A DNA stretch of 64,000 nucleotides from Lysobacter sp. A03 (GTDB lineage Bacteria; Pseudomonadota; Gammaproteobacteria; Xanthomonadales; Xanthomonadaceae). The position numbers were made by a program, and so were the translations under genes. The number at the start of each line of letters is the position of its first letter. Positions within the stretch are counted from its first letter, which is position 1. A model generated the notes under the pieces. The model ran no database searches. It was given only the letters and a program-made list of their open reading frames with translations, and had not been told where the DNA came from. The DNA lies in assembly GCF_000855665.1 (NCBI RefSeq), contig NZ_JXSS01000045.1, forward strand, positions 1 to 64,000. Direction: 5' to 3'. Of this stretch, positions 44,749-54,295 are shown one piece after another.

Positions 44749-44819
44749 TTCGGAAACCGTGCCACAACGCATGGCCGGATGCTCGGGTCACAGCGCGCGA
44801 GCAGTGCGATAATCACCCG

Positions 44820-45629
44820 ATGAACACACCCCACGTCACCGACCTTCAAGCCGCCGACCCACTGGTGATCGCCGGCGTTTCCTATGCATCGCGCCTGCTG
44901 ACCGGTACCGGCAAGTTCGTCGATCTGGACGAGACCCGCCGCGCCACCGAAGCCGCCGGCTCGCAGATCGTCACCGTTGCGATTCGCCGTACCAACATCG
45001 GCCAGAACCCCGGCGAGCCCAACCTGCTCGAGGTGCTCTCGCCCGACCGCTTCACCATCCTTCCCAACACCGCCGGCTGCTACAACGCCGAGGACGCCGT
45101 GCGCACCCTGCGCCTGGCCCGCGAACTGCTGGACGGGCGCAACCTGGTGAAGCTGGAAGTGCTGGGCGACCAGCGCACGCTGTATCCGGACGTGGTGCAC
45201 ACCCTGGCGGCGGCGGAGACGCTGGTGAAGGACGGCTTCGACGTGATGGTCTACACCTCCGACGATCCGATCCTGGCCAAGCGCCTGGAAGAGATCGGCT
45301 GCATCGCGGTGATGCCGCTGGCAGCACCGATCGGCTCCGGTCTGGGCATCCAGAACAAGTGGAACCTGGTGGAAATCATCGAGAATGCGAAGGTGCCGAT
45401 CATTGTCGACGCCGGTGTGGGTACCGCCTCGGATGCCGCCATCGCGATGGAGTTGGGCTGCGATGGCGTGTTGATGAACACCGCGATCGCCGGCGCCCGC
45501 GAGCCGGTGCTGATGGCGCACGCGATGAAGCTGGCGATCCAGGCCGGCCGCGCGGCGTACAAGGCCGGACGCATTCCGCGCAAGCGCTTCGCCAGCGCGT
45601 CCAGCCCGGTGGACGGCCTGATCGACTGA
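44820..45629 (+). CDS. thiG: Thiazole synthase ThiG
   Basis: ThiG forms the thiamine thiazole phosphate from DXP, dehydroglycine and ThiS thiocarboxylate. Start ATG 44820 gives 269 residues. Motifs are [10 protein letters not shown], the Schiff-base Lys in [25 protein letters not shown], the phosphate-binding [14 protein letters not shown] and [13 protein letters not shown]. The TGATG junction with trmB (stop and start share one base) means coupled translation. Confidence 0.97.
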   Translation: MNTPHVTDLQAADPLVIAGVSYASRLLTGTGKFVDLDETRRATEAAGSQIVTVAIRRTNIGQNPGEPNLLEVLSPDRFTILPNTAGCYNAEDAVRTLRLARELLDGRNLVKLEVLGDQRTLYPDVVHTLAAAETLVKDGFDVMVYTSDDPILAKRLEEIGCIAVMPLAAPIGSGLGIQNKWNLVEIIENAKVPIIVDAGVGTASDAAIAMELGCDGVLMNTAIAGAREPVLMAHAMKLAIQAGRAAYKAGRIPRKRFASASSPVDGLID

Positions 45630-46384
45630 TGGCGGACCCCGAGAAGCCGCAGGCCGACGCTCACGTTCCGAGTTCCAGATCGGTTGCCGCCAAGCCCTTT
45701 ACCGTCAGCGAAGGGCACCGCCAGATCCGCAGCTTTGTTTTGCGCCAGGGGCGGTTCACCCCGGCGCAGCAGCGCGCGTTCGATGAGCAATGGTCACGCT
45801 TCGGGATCGACTACACCGGCCAGCCGCGCGACTTCGACGCGATCTTCGGACGCAATGCGCCGCGCGTGCTGGAAATCGGCTTCGGCAACGGCGAGGCGCT
45901 GCGCTTCGCGGCCGAGCACGACCCGGGACGCGACCTCATCGGCATCGAGGTGCACGCGCCGGGCGTGGGCCGGCTGCTGAACGCCCTCGCCGCCGCGGAC
46001 GCATCCAACGTGCGCGTGTACCACCACGATGCCGTCGAGGTGCTGAGCCACGAGGTCGCCGACGGCAGCCTGGACGAGGTCCGCATCTACTTCCCCGATC
46101 CGTGGCACAAGAAGCGGCACAACAAGCGCCGGCTGGTGCAGGCACCCTTCGCGGCCCTCCTGGTGCGCAAGCTGACGCCCGACGGACGCTTGCACCTCGC
46201 CACGGATTGGCACGACTATGCCGAACAGATGTGGGACGTGCTCGACGCCACTGCCGGCATCGTCAACCGGGCCGGAAAGCGCGGTTCGGTAGAGCGGCCA
46301 CCGTGGCGCCCACAAACGCACTTCGAGACCCGCGGCCAGAAACTCGGCCACGGTGTCTGGGACCTCATTTACGATCGCTGCTGA
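45629..46384 (+). CDS. trmB: tRNA (guanine-N7-)-methyltransferase TrmB
   Basis: TrmB makes m7G46 in tRNA with SAM. Start ATG 45629, fused to the thiG stop, gives 251 residues. Visible marks are the SAM loop [20 protein letters not shown], the catalytic [15 protein letters not shown] with the Asp, and the C-terminal [15 protein letters not shown]. The first 30 residues are a variable tail. It ends the thiS-thiG-trmB run. The thiG-trmB link is a common arrangement in proteobacteria. Confidence 0.96.
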   Translation: MADPEKPQADAHVPSSRSVAAKPFTVSEGHRQIRSFVLRQGRFTPAQQRAFDEQWSRFGIDYTGQPRDFDAIFGRNAPRVLEIGFGNGEALRFAAEHDPGRDLIGIEVHAPGVGRLLNALAAADASNVRVYHHDAVEVLSHEVADGSLDEVRIYFPDPWHKKRHNKRRLVQAPFAALLVRKLTPDGRLHLATDWHDYAEQMWDVLDATAGIVNRAGKRGSVERPPWRPQTHFETRGQKLGHGVWDLIYDRC

Positions 46385-46416
46385 TGGATCGCTGACCCGA
46401 CAGGGCAACCACCAAC

Positions 46417-48270
46417 GTGTTCGACCAGGGCATCGACAGCGCGCTGACACTCACCACCGACATGAAGCTGGTGCTCGGGCTGGTGGTGTTCACGATGGTG
46501 ATGTTCGTCTTCGAGCGCATCCGCGCCGACGTGGTCGCCCTCGTTGTGCTGGTTCTGTTGGGCCTGTCCGGTCTGGTGGCGCCGGAGGAGATCTTCAACG
46601 GTTTCTCCTCCAACGCGGTGATGAGCATCATCGCCACGATGATCCTGGGTGCCGGGCTGGACCGCACCGGCGCGCTCAACCGCCTGGCGTCGTGGCTGCT
46701 GCGGCGCGCACACGGCATGGAGGAGCGCCTGGTGATGCTGACCGGCGCCATCGCCGGCATCAACTCCTCGGTGATGCAGAACCCCGCCGTCATGGCGCTG
46801 TATCTACCGGTCGCATCGCGGCTGTCCTCCCGCACCGGCCTCACCCTGCCCCGGCTGCTGCTGCCGCTGGCCACCGCGATCGTGATGGGCGGATCGCTGA
46901 CCATGGTCGGCACCTCGCCGCTGATCCTGCTCAACGATCTGCTGCTGGCCGCCAACAGCAACCTGCCCTCCGGCGCCGCGACGCTGGTGCCGTTGCAGAT
47001 GTTCGCGACCTTCCCCATCGGCGTGGCGATGCTCGCCGTGTGTCTGCTGTACTTCCGCTTCTATGGCAACAAGCGTCTGCATGAAGGCGGCGGCAAGGGC
47101 GCCACTCCGGCGCGTACCCAGAGTTATTTTGCCAACACATATGGCATCGAGGGCGATGTCTACGAGCTCACCGTCAGCGCGGACAGCCCGCTGGTGGGCA
47201 TGCCGCTGGGGGAGGCGGAGAGCCTGCACGACGCACCCCTGATCCTGGCCATCAAGACCCGCGACGATGCCCGGGTGTCTCCTTCGGCGGATGCGCGCAT
47301 CTGGGTGGGCAGCGTGCTGGGTGCCATGGGCCCGAAGCAGCAGGTCGCCGACTTCGCCCAGAACCAGATGCTGCGGATGAGTTCACGGCTGCGTGTGTTC
47401 GGAGACCTGTTCAACCCGAGCCGGGCAGGCATCTCCGAGGCGGTGGTGCCGCCGACCTCGAAGTTCATCGGCAAGACCGCGCGCGACCTGCACCTGCGCA
47501 AGTCGCTCGGCCTGAGCCTGCTGGCGGTGAACCGCGACAAGAAGGTGCTGCGCGACGATGTCCGCAACCTGCCGCTGCGCGCCGGTGACATGCTGGTGCT
47601 GCACAGCATCTGGACGAACCTGGCCGACGCTGCCAAGGGCAAGGATGTCGTGGTCGTGACCGACTATCCCAAGGGAGAGCAGCGTCCGCACAAGCTCAAG
47701 GTCGCGCTGGGGATCTTCGCCGTGGCGATGTTGCTGGCGCTGTCATCGCGGCTGCCGGTATCGGTGGCTCTGATGACCGGCGTGGCCGGGATGTTGCTGG
47801 CGGGCGTGATCCACATCGACGAAGCCTACGCGGCGATCAGCTGGAAAACGGTGTTCCTGATGGCCTGCCTGATTCCGCTGGGTTGGGCGATGGATTCCAG
47901 TGGCGCGGCGGCCTGGGTGGCCGGCCACAGCATCGAGCGGCTGCCCGACGGCACCCCGACCTGGGTGCTGCAATTGCTGCTCGGCCTGTTGACGACGGCC
48001 TTCTCGCTGGTCATCGGCCATGTGGGCGCGGCGATCGTGATGGTGCCGCTGGGCATCAACCTGGCACTGGCGGCCGGCGGCAACCCTACCGCGTTCGCAC
48101 TGATCATCGCGCTGTCGGCGTCCAACAACTTCATGACCGCCTCCAACCCGGTGATCTCGATGGTCACCGGTCCGGCCGGCTACACCAGCAAGGAGCTGTG
48201 GCGCGTGGGAGGTCCGCTGTCGCTGATCTACACGTTAATTGCGGTACTGATGGTCAACCTGCTGTTCTGA
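46417..48270 (+). CDS. SLC13-family transporter with two RCK_C (TrkA_C) domains
   Basis: This 617-residue permease has about 11 membrane helices split in two halves, with a cytoplasmic insert near 215-415. The insert contains two TrkA_C-like segments (VYELTVSADSPLVGMPLGEAE and PTSKFIGKTARDLHLRKSLGL). The membrane halves carry LVGTSPL/MVGTSPLILLNDLL-type and SASNNFMTASNPV motifs of the citrate/SLC13 (DASS) fold. It probably moves a dicarboxylate, sulfate or similar anion with sodium. The substrate is not determined. GTG 46417 is preceded by AGGG; a downstream ATG at 46462 is an alternative. Confidence 0.88.
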   Translation: MFDQGIDSALTLTTDMKLVLGLVVFTMVMFVFERIRADVVALVVLVLLGLSGLVAPEEIFNGFSSNAVMSIIATMILGAGLDRTGALNRLASWLLRRAHGMEERLVMLTGAIAGINSSVMQNPAVMALYLPVASRLSSRTGLTLPRLLLPLATAIVMGGSLTMVGTSPLILLNDLLLAANSNLPSGAATLVPLQMFATFPIGVAMLAVCLLYFRFYGNKRLHEGGGKGATPARTQSYFANTYGIEGDVYELTVSADSPLVGMPLGEAESLHDAPLILAIKTRDDARVSPSADARIWVGSVLGAMGPKQQVADFAQNQMLRMSSRLRVFGDLFNPSRAGISEAVVPPTSKFIGKTARDLHLRKSLGLSLLAVNRDKKVLRDDVRNLPLRAGDMLVLHSIWTNLADAAKGKDVVVVTDYPKGEQRPHKLKVALGIFAVAMLLALSSRLPVSVALMTGVAGMLLAGVIHIDEAYAAISWKTVFLMACLIPLGWAMDSSGAAAWVAGHSIERLPDGTPTWVLQLLLGLLTTAFSLVIGHVGAAIVMVPLGINLALAAGGNPTAFALIIALSASNNFMTASNPVISMVTGPAGYTSKELWRVGGPLSLIYTLIAVLMVNLLF

Positions 48271-48595
48271 GCCAGACGGAACCGTCGCGAACTTCGACCT
48301 CGACGCTGCGCAGCGACTCGCCGCGGCACGGGCCGGCAACGCATTCGCCGCTCTGCAGCTCGAAACTCGCACCATGGGCCGCGCACACCAGCATGCCGTC
48401 CTTGCTCTTGAGGAATTCCCCCGGCGCCCAGTTCAACTGGCGACCGGCGTGCGGACAGACGTTGATCCAGGCCCGCACATCATTGCCGTCGCGATACAGC
48501 ACCAGGGGTTCCATGTCGCCATGCAGGTCCGCCGCAGCGTCAGCGAAGCCGCCATCGGGGATCCGGTCGAGGTGAATCAGTGCAGCGTTGGTCAT
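48254..48595 (-). CDS. Small Rieske [2Fe-2S] protein
   Basis: This 113-residue soluble protein has the two Rieske cluster motifs: CPHAG (Cys47, His49) and CAAHGA (Cys71, His74). It resembles NirD/BphF-like ferredoxins. It should carry electrons in a dioxygenase or reductase system, but no oxygenase or reductase partner is adjacent. Its 3' end overlaps the SLC13 gene by 17 bases in convergent orientation. Confidence 0.88.
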   Translation of the reverse strand: MTNAALIHLDRIPDGGFADAAADLHGDMEPLVLYRDGNDVRAWINVCPHAGRQLNWAPGEFLKSKDGMLVCAAHGASFELQSGECVAGPCRGESLRSVEVEVRDGSVWLRTAG

Positions 48596-48723
48596 AGTCT
48601 GGCCTTGTATGTACGAATCCCGGCGGACAACACCATGATTAACGAAGCCGTGACAAACCCACCGACCCCAAGCGGGATAATCGGGTGTCCCACCAACGGC
48701 CGCATTGTGCCACGATCCCGTAG

Positions 48724-49026
48724 ATGACCAGTCAAAGCTTCCGCTTCAACCAGCAGTTCTTCCAGTCGCGCATGCGTGCCGCCTTCGAGCCGCACACGCC
48801 ACGAAATGGCCTGTTGCGCTTCCTGATGAGAGTGCTGGGTCTTGGCGTGCTCGTGGCGCTGGTGGTGCTCGGTGCCGTGGTTGGCGTGACGCTCCTCGCC
48901 ATCGGGACCGTGTTCCGATTGCTCCGTGGGCGTGGTCCGACGGTGATCAATGCCGGCCCGCGCGCCGACCCGAACGTGATGGAAGGCGAGTTCCGAGTCG
49001 TCGGCAAAACCTCGCTGCCGCGCTGA
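48724..49026 (+). CDS. Small membrane protein of unknown function
   Basis: I do not recognise this 100-residue protein. Residues 1-30 are polar (QSFRFNQQFFQSRMRAAFEP), one long membrane helix spans about 32-60 (VLGLGVLVALVVLGAVVGVTL), and a short basic then polar tail follows (GRGPTVINAGPRADPNVMEGEFRVV). The FRLLRGRGPTV segment with a following EGE[FY] is a recurring pattern, I believe, in xanthomonad small proteins. It is 2 bases upstream of the FAH-family gene, so the two are probably co-transcribed. Confidence 0.65.
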   Translation: MTSQSFRFNQQFFQSRMRAAFEPHTPRNGLLRFLMRVLGLGVLVALVVLGAVVGVTLLAIGTVFRLLRGRGPTVINAGPRADPNVMEGEFRVVGKTSLPR

Positions 49027-49028
49027 TC

Positions 49029-49754
49029 ATGGCTGACGTCATCCCGCCACAGGCACCTGTCCGTATCAGTGTGGGCACGAGCGGTGAAAACTTCTTTCCC
49101 GTCCGCCGCATCTATTGCGTGGGACGCAATTTTGCCGATCACGCCCGGGAAATGGGCGCCGACGCGCCGGCGTCGGTCGCCGATCGCGGGCGGCCGGTCC
49201 TGTTCTGCAAACCGGCCGACGCGCTGGTCACCGATGGCGTGGTCCCCTATCCACGCGGTACTTCCGAGCTGCACCACGAACTGGAACTGGTAGTGGCGAT
49301 CGGCCGCGATGCGCCCGAAGGTATCCTGGATGCCGCCGACGCGCAGGCGCTGGTGTTTGGCTACGGCGTGGGATTGGACCTGACCCGGCGCGACCTTCAG
49401 GCGGCGGCCAAGGCCAACGGCCTGCCTTGGGATACGGGCAAGGCATTCGACCACTCTGCACCCGTCAGCTACCTCGTGCCTGCAGCGGAAGTCGGCGCCC
49501 TGGATGCGAAAACGCTGACCCTGAAGGTGAACGACACGGTTCGCCAGCACGGTGCGCTGTCAGACCTCATCTGGGATGTCCCCGAGATACTGCACGAGCT
49601 CTCACGTCTGTTCGCGTTGCGCGCCGGAGACCTGGTGTACATGGGCACCCCCGCAGGCGTGGGATCGCTCCAGCCGGGAGACCGGTTCGTTGCCAGCCTT
49701 GACGGTGTTGTCGAGCTCAGTGGTCACGTCACAATCGGCGATTCAGGTTTATAG
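49029..49754 (+). CDS. Fumarylacetoacetate hydrolase (FAH) family protein
   Basis: Start ATG 49029 gives 241 residues. The FAH catalytic domain is seen as [23 protein letters not shown], the metal-binding [27 protein letters not shown] and [14 protein letters not shown]. Such proteins cleave or decarboxylate beta-keto acids, acylpyruvates or 5-oxopent-3-ene dicarboxylates. The size fits the acylpyruvase/fumarylpyruvate hydrolase group. The exact substrate is unknown. It follows the small membrane-protein gene and lies 29 bases before mscL. Confidence 0.9.
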   Translation: MADVIPPQAPVRISVGTSGENFFPVRRIYCVGRNFADHAREMGADAPASVADRGRPVLFCKPADALVTDGVVPYPRGTSELHHELELVVAIGRDAPEGILDAADAQALVFGYGVGLDLTRRDLQAAAKANGLPWDTGKAFDHSAPVSYLVPAAEVGALDAKTLTLKVNDTVRQHGALSDLIWDVPEILHELSRLFALRAGDLVYMGTPAGVGSLQPGDRFVASLDGVVELSGHVTIGDSGL

Positions 49755-49783
49755 TCAGCCAACCTCACCATCGGGAATATCAC

Positions 49784-50203
49784 ATGAGCATGATCAGCGA
49801 ATTCAAGGAATTCATCGCTCGTGGCAACGTTGTTGATCTGGCGATCGCGGTCGTCATCGGCGCGGCGTTTGGCAAGATCGTCACCGCGCTGGTCGATGGC
49901 ATCATCATGCCGGTGGTGGGTATGGCGATGGGTGGCGTGGATTTCTCCCAGTTGTTCGTATCACTGGACGGCAACGATTACGCCAACCTGGCCCTGGCCC
50001 AGGAAGCAGCCGCTCCGGTCATCACCTACGGCGCCTTCATCCAGACGATCATCGATTTCCTGCTGATCGCTCTGGTGATCTTCCTGATGCTGCGGACCTA
50101 CAACAGGATGCGCAACACCGCCCCGCCCGAGGAAGAAGCCGCTGCGGAGCCGACCGAGGAAGTGGTCCTGCTGCGCGAGATCCGCGACTCTCTGAAGCGC
50201 TGA
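49784..50203 (+). CDS. mscL: Large-conductance mechanosensitive channel MscL
   Basis: MscL opens a wide pore under high membrane tension to save cells from lysis at osmotic downshock. The 139 residues show the N-terminal [21 protein letters not shown] helix, [18 protein letters not shown], the periplasmic loop, TM2 ([13 protein letters not shown]) and the charged C-terminal bundle ([13 protein letters not shown]). It is slightly longer than average in the loop and acidic linker. It is a single gene with hairpins at its 3' end. Confidence 0.97.
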   Translation: MSMISEFKEFIARGNVVDLAIAVVIGAAFGKIVTALVDGIIMPVVGMAMGGVDFSQLFVSLDGNDYANLALAQEAAAPVITYGAFIQTIIDFLLIALVIFLMLRTYNRMRNTAPPEEEAAAEPTEEVVLLREIRDSLKR

Positions 50204-50209
50204 AACAAC

Positions 50210-50237
50210 GTCACGCCGGTCGCGACCGGTGCGTGAC
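50210..50237 (+). repeat. Inverted repeat after mscL
   Basis: GTCACG, then the perfect palindrome CCGGTCGCGACCGG, then TG and CGTGAC: a 12-bp stem with only a two-base bulge. No T run follows directly. Confidence 0.5.
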
Positions 50238-50255
50238 TTGCGGCACAAAGCAAAC

Positions 50256-50292
50256 AAGCCACGCGCTGCTAAGCTCGTGGCTTCCTTGTTTT
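50256..50292 (+). terminator. Candidate terminator after mscL
   Basis: AAGCCACG (50256-50263) pairs with CGTGGCTT (50276-50283) across a 12-base loop, followed by CCTTGTTTT. Just beyond it is the start of the aminopeptidase gene. Confidence 0.5.
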
Positions 50293-50305
50293 CCGGACTC
50301 TCCGC

Positions 50306-51724
50306 ATGCGAATCATGCCGTTGCTGCTCACCCTCGCCATCGGCTCGCTGACCGGCGTTGCCGTCGCCCAGGATGCCGCGCGGACGGTCATCCCCGAGAC
50401 AGCCCTCAGCGCTGCACCTTCGTTGCGGCAGACGGCTCTGGACAGCGACCTGGGCTACAGGATCACCGAGTCCTTGACGACCGAAGTTGGTCCCCGCCTG
50501 GCCGGCAGTGAGGCAGACGAGCGCGCGGTGGCCTGGGCGAAAGCGAAATTCGCCGAGCTGGGCTACGACAAGGTCTGGACCGAGCCGGTGACTTTCCCGA
50601 AATGGGAACGACGCAGCGAAAGCGCGCGCGTGGTCGGTGCCAATGCTCAGCCGCTGGTGCTCACCGCGCTGGGCGGCAGTCCGGGTGGCACCGTCGAAGC
50701 CCAAGTGGTTCGATTTGACGATCTGGCCGCGCTGGAAGCAGTCAAGCCAGGCTCGCTCGCCGGCAAGATCGCCTTCATCGACCAGAAGATGGAGCGCAGC
50801 CGGGATGGCAGCGGTTATGGCACAGGATCACGCGTGCGCAGCCGCGGTCCGTCCGCCGCGATCCGCGCCGGCGCTTCGGCCTATCTGATGCGCTCGGCAG
50901 GCACCGACTCCCAGCGCATGCCGCATACCGGCATTACCCGTTTCGACGAAGGCCTGACGCCGATCCCGTCTGCCGCGCTATCACTGCCCGACGCCGACCA
51001 GCTCAGCCGGTTGCTGGCGCTCGGACACCCGATCACCGTCAACCTGTCGCTGGACTGCGGCTGGAACGGCGAAGCCACCTCGCACAACGTGATCGGTGAG
51101 ATGACCGGCAGCACCCTGCCCGATGAGGTCGTGCTGATCGGTGGCCACCTGGATTCCTGGGACGCGGGCACCGGCGCGATCGACGATGCGTCCGGCGTCG
51201 GCATCACCATGGCCGCCGGCAAACTGATCGGCGACCTGCAGCAGCGCCCGGCCCGGAGCATCCGGGTGATTGCATTCGCCAACGAAGAGCAGGGGCTGCA
51301 CGGCGGCTACGCCTACGCCAAGGCGCACGCGGATGCGATCAGCAACCACCTGATCGCTGCGGAAAGCGACTTTGGCGCCGGCCGCATCTACGGATTCGAC
51401 ACCTCCGCCCCCTCGCACGCCAAGGCGGCGGCCGAACAGATCGCCAAGGCGCTTGAGCCGCTGGGGATCGAGTACATGCCCGGCGAGGGCGGCCCGGGAC
51501 CGGACATCAGCCCGTTTGCACGTGAGGGTCTGGCGTGGGCCAACCTGATGCAGGATGGCACCGACTACTTCGACTACCACCACACGCCAAACGACACCTT
51601 CGACAAGATCGATCCCGAGGCGCTGGCCCAGAACGTCGCCGCCTATGCGGTGTTCGCATACCTGGCGGCCTCGGCCGAGGGCGACTTCGGCAGCGAGGCG
51701 AAAGCGGCGGACGCTGCCGACTAG
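50306..51724 (+). CDS. Secreted M28-family aminopeptidase with PA domain
   Basis: This 472-residue zinc aminopeptidase has a signal peptide cut after about residue 21 (AVAQ). A protease-associated (PA) insert lies near 125-215. The M28 core has the zinc ligands His281 (GGHLDSWD), bridging Asp293 (AIDDASG), Glu327/328 (FANEEQ) with the catalytic Glu, Asp355 (ESDFG) and a late His at 425/426 (DYHHTPND). It should trim N-terminal residues from peptides in the periplasm or medium, in line with a proteolytic lifestyle. It stands alone. Confidence 0.94.
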   Translation: MRIMPLLLTLAIGSLTGVAVAQDAARTVIPETALSAAPSLRQTALDSDLGYRITESLTTEVGPRLAGSEADERAVAWAKAKFAELGYDKVWTEPVTFPKWERRSESARVVGANAQPLVLTALGGSPGGTVEAQVVRFDDLAALEAVKPGSLAGKIAFIDQKMERSRDGSGYGTGSRVRSRGPSAAIRAGASAYLMRSAGTDSQRMPHTGITRFDEGLTPIPSAALSLPDADQLSRLLALGHPITVNLSLDCGWNGEATSHNVIGEMTGSTLPDEVVLIGGHLDSWDAGTGAIDDASGVGITMAAGKLIGDLQQRPARSIRVIAFANEEQGLHGGYAYAKAHADAISNHLIAAESDFGAGRIYGFDTSAPSHAKAAAEQIAKALEPLGIEYMPGEGGPGPDISPFAREGLAWANLMQDGTDYFDYHHTPNDTFDKIDPEALAQNVAAYAVFAYLAASAEGDFGSEAKAADAAD

Positions 51725-51748
51725 CGTGCTAGCGCGGACCGCTTCAAG

Positions 51749-51832
51749 TCAGTGCTGCTGGCGCCACGTAGCCAGCAGCACCGCGGTCGCGGCCGCGACG
51801 TTGAGGCTTTCCACCGCGCCACTGCCCGGAAT
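51749..51832 (-). pseudogene. Severed C-terminal motif 3 of the SpoU methyltransferase
   Basis: Directly after the in-frame TAG at 51833-51835, the same frame continues for 27 codons to a TGA at 51749. It encodes IPGSGAVESLNVAAATAVLL and a short tail. This is the typical SpoU motif 3 (IPxxGxxxSLNVxxA), which forms the SAM-binding knot. It shows that the gene was once longer. Confidence 0.75.
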
Positions 51833-52678
51833 CTACAGGCGCAGGTCGCATAAATCCGCCAGGGTCCGATCCATCCCCTCGCCTTCAGCACCCAGCACGT
51901 AGACAAGCCGCTGCGGAAGTGGCGTAGCAAACAGGTCGCTTCCACCCGAGACCAGGGTGGCCGCCAGGCCGAAACCGGCCTCGCGCAGCGCGGCCGTCGC
52001 TTCGGCTACAACCGGCATGCGAACCAGCGTCACCGCCTCGGCGCCGCCTTCGGCGACGCGAGCCGCGGCCCCGGACCGCGCCAACGACGAATGCTCGGGA
52101 AGGAGCACAGCACTGATGCCGAAATGCGCGGCGGAGCGGAGGATCGCGCCAAAGTTGTGCGGATTGCCGACTCCATCCAGCCACACTGCGCATTGGGGGC
52201 CGTCGGCGAGCCCGTCCAGCCACTCCACAAGCCGCAGCGGCCCCGCGCGCAACACATCGGCGACAACACCCTCGTGGTGGGAGCTCGCGGCGAGCTTCTT
52301 GAGGTCTTCGTCCTCCACCACGCGATAGCCGATGCGGTTGCCCGCACACCACTTCAACAACGGCTGCAGCGTGGGGATTCGGGCCTGCGTCAGGTACACC
52401 TTGCGGATCGCCTCGGGGCGACGCTCGAAGACCGCGAGGACAGCATTCAGGCCATGCAGTCGCAGCTCCCTGACCGGGCGATTGGCGGCATGCCAGCCCC
52501 CGGCGGGCGCGTCCGCATCCGACGCAGGCGCGCTGGGCTGCATTGGCTGCTGATCCCGCGCAGAGCGGCCGTACGGATTCGGCGCTTTCGGGGTGCGATT
52601 GTCCGGTCCGGTCACGTCGCCACGTGGCTTGCCCGAACCCCCGCCGCGGCCGCGCCCACCCCAGGGGTCCACGGTCAC
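51833..52678 (-). CDS. SpoU/TrmH-family RNA 2'-O-ribose methyltransferase, truncated by an amber codon
   Basis: This 281-residue protein has a disordered Gly/Pro-rich start (about 1-65), an L30e-like substrate domain (about 70-150) and a SpoU core with motif 1 LDGVGNPHNFGAILRSA (168-184) and motif 2 YVLGAEGEGM (260-269). The frame stops at TAG 51833-51835 right before motif 3, which is intact in the same frame. The truncated product lacks the Asn of SLN and probably cannot bind SAM well. Start GTG 52678 overlaps the symporter stop by four bases, so the two are coupled. A sequencing error or recent nonsense mutation is possible. Confidence 0.75.
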   Translation of the reverse strand: MTVDPWGGRGRGGGSGKPRGDVTGPDNRTPKAPNPYGRSARDQQPMQPSAPASDADAPAGGWHAANRPVRELRLHGLNAVLAVFERRPEAIRKVYLTQARIPTLQPLLKWCAGNRIGYRVVEDEDLKKLAASSHHEGVVADVLRAGPLRLVEWLDGLADGPQCAVWLDGVGNPHNFGAILRSAAHFGISAVLLPEHSSLARSGAAARVAEGGAEAVTLVRMPVVAEATAALREAGFGLAATLVSGGSDLFATPLPQRLVYVLGAEGEGMDRTLADLCDLRL

Positions 52679-54180
52679 TGGAGCTTCTCCTCGTTCAGCT
52701 GGGCTGCGGTCTTGGGCGCTTCAGCCTGCACATCCTCCAGGCCGTTGGCCCGGCGCTCCCAGAACTCGGCGTGCCGGATCCCCAACGCCACCGGATCGAA
52801 GGTGTAGTCGGTGACGCCCGCCTTGTGCTGCGCCTCGTAGTCGCGCAGCGATGCCAATGCCGGCTTCTGCAGCCACAGGATCGCCAGGATGTTCAGCCAG
52901 GCCATCAGGCCCACGCCGATGTCACCCAGCGTCCAGCTCATGCTGGAAGTGCGTACACAGCCGAATATCACCGCCAGCAGGATCGCAATCCGCAGGGCGA
53001 AGATCAGCCATGGGCGGTGGATTTTCCGGTTGATGAAGGCAATGTTGGTCTCGGCCATGTAGTAGTAGGCGATGATCGTGGTGAAGGCGAAAAACAGCAG
53101 CGCCAACGCCACGAAACCTGCACCGTAGCCGGGCAGCATCGACTCCACCGCGGCCTGGGCGAAGCCGGCGCCAGGCTCCACGCCCGGCAGCGCTTCCTTG
53201 AACATCTCCCCGCCCTTGCCGACAACGTTGTACATGCCAGTGGAGAGGATCATGAACGCCGTGGCCGAGCACACCAGCAGGGTGTCCACATAGACCGAGA
53301 ATGCCTGCACGTAACCCTGCTGGGCCGGGTGGTTGGCCTCGGCAGCGGCGGCGGCGTGCGGACTCGTGCCCTGCCCGGCCTCATTGGAGTAGATACCGCG
53401 CTTCACGCCCCATTCGATCGCCAGTCCCAACACGGCGCCCATGCCAGCCTCCATGCCGAACGCACTCCTGATGATCAGCATGAACATCGCGGGCACCTGT
53501 TCATGGTTCAGCGCCAGGATCACCAGTGCTACCAGCATGTAGGCCAGTGCCATGAACGGGACCACGATCTCGGCAAAGCGCGCGATGCGCTTCACCCCGC
53601 CGAAGATGATGAAGCCCAGTCCGACGACCAGGAACGCGGCAGTGACTTCCGGTACGACGCCCCACGCGGTGGTGATGCTTTTTGCGATTTCGTTGGCCTG
53701 GACGCCGGGCAGCAGGAATCCAGTGGCCACGATGGTCACACCGGCAAACGCCCAGGCGTACCATTTCTGCCCGGTGCCCTTTTCGATGAAGTAGGCCGGT
53801 CCGCCGCGGTACTTGCCGTTGGCGTCTTTTTCCTTGTAGATCTGCGCCAGGGCAGACTCCACATAGGCGGTGGAGGCACCCAGAAAGGCCATCACCCACA
53901 TCCAGAACACCGCACCCGGGCCGCCAAAGGCGATGGCGGTGGCGACGCCGGCGATGTTCCCGATGCCGACCCGGCCCGACAACGACATCGCCAGTGCCTG
54001 GAACGAGGACACGCCCGCCTCGGAGCTCTTGTTCTTGAGCAGCAAGCGGATCATTTCCGGCACACTGCGCACCTGCATGAAGCGGGTGCGGATGGAGAAG
54101 TACAAGCCGGCGCCCAGACACAAAGCGATCAGCGCCTTGCTCCACAGGATGTCGTTGAGTTGGTTGATCAGGTCTTCCAC
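52675..54180 (-). CDS. Sodium:alanine symporter, AGCS family
   Basis: Start GTG 54180 has GGGGAGA 8 bases upstream and gives 501 residues. It is a polytopic inner-membrane transporter with about ten helices. The AGCS signature GGPGAVFWMWVMAFLGASTAYVESALAQ is followed by RGGPAYFIEKG, GVKRGIYSNEAGQGTSP and MAETNIAFINR. Family members (DagA, AlsT) take up alanine or glycine with Na+ or H+. It overlaps the SpoU methyltransferase by four bases and follows an RND unit in the same direction. Confidence 0.93.
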   Translation of the reverse strand: MEDLINQLNDILWSKALIALCLGAGLYFSIRTRFMQVRSVPEMIRLLLKNKSSEAGVSSFQALAMSLSGRVGIGNIAGVATAIAFGGPGAVFWMWVMAFLGASTAYVESALAQIYKEKDANGKYRGGPAYFIEKGTGQKWYAWAFAGVTIVATGFLLPGVQANEIAKSITTAWGVVPEVTAAFLVVGLGFIIFGGVKRIARFAEIVVPFMALAYMLVALVILALNHEQVPAMFMLIIRSAFGMEAGMGAVLGLAIEWGVKRGIYSNEAGQGTSPHAAAAAEANHPAQQGYVQAFSVYVDTLLVCSATAFMILSTGMYNVVGKGGEMFKEALPGVEPGAGFAQAAVESMLPGYGAGFVALALLFFAFTTIIAYYYMAETNIAFINRKIHRPWLIFALRIAILLAVIFGCVRTSSMSWTLGDIGVGLMAWLNILAILWLQKPALASLRDYEAQHKAGVTDYTFDPVALGIRHAEFWERRANGLEDVQAEAPKTAAQLNEEKLQ

Positions 54181-54260
54181 GTGCGGTCTCCCCAGAGCCT
54201 TGGACGCGCCGCCTGTGGTCGGCGACAAGTGTGGAACCTTAACCGTATTCGGGCATCACG

Positions 54261-54288
54261 AAAAACCCCGGTCACATCGACCGGGGTT
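54261..54288 (-). terminator. Intrinsic terminator of the RND operon
   Basis: On the minus strand, AACCCCGGTC pairs with GACCGGGGTT across a 5-base loop, followed by TTTTT. It lies 8 bases after the RND permease stop. Confidence 0.85.
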
Positions 54289-54295
54289 GCTGACT

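Noticed and set aside
42708-44819. In-frame extension upstream of thiG, antisense to the GDSL autotransporter
   Set aside because: ThiG has normal length from ATG 44820, and the extension is antisense to a recognised esterase gene.
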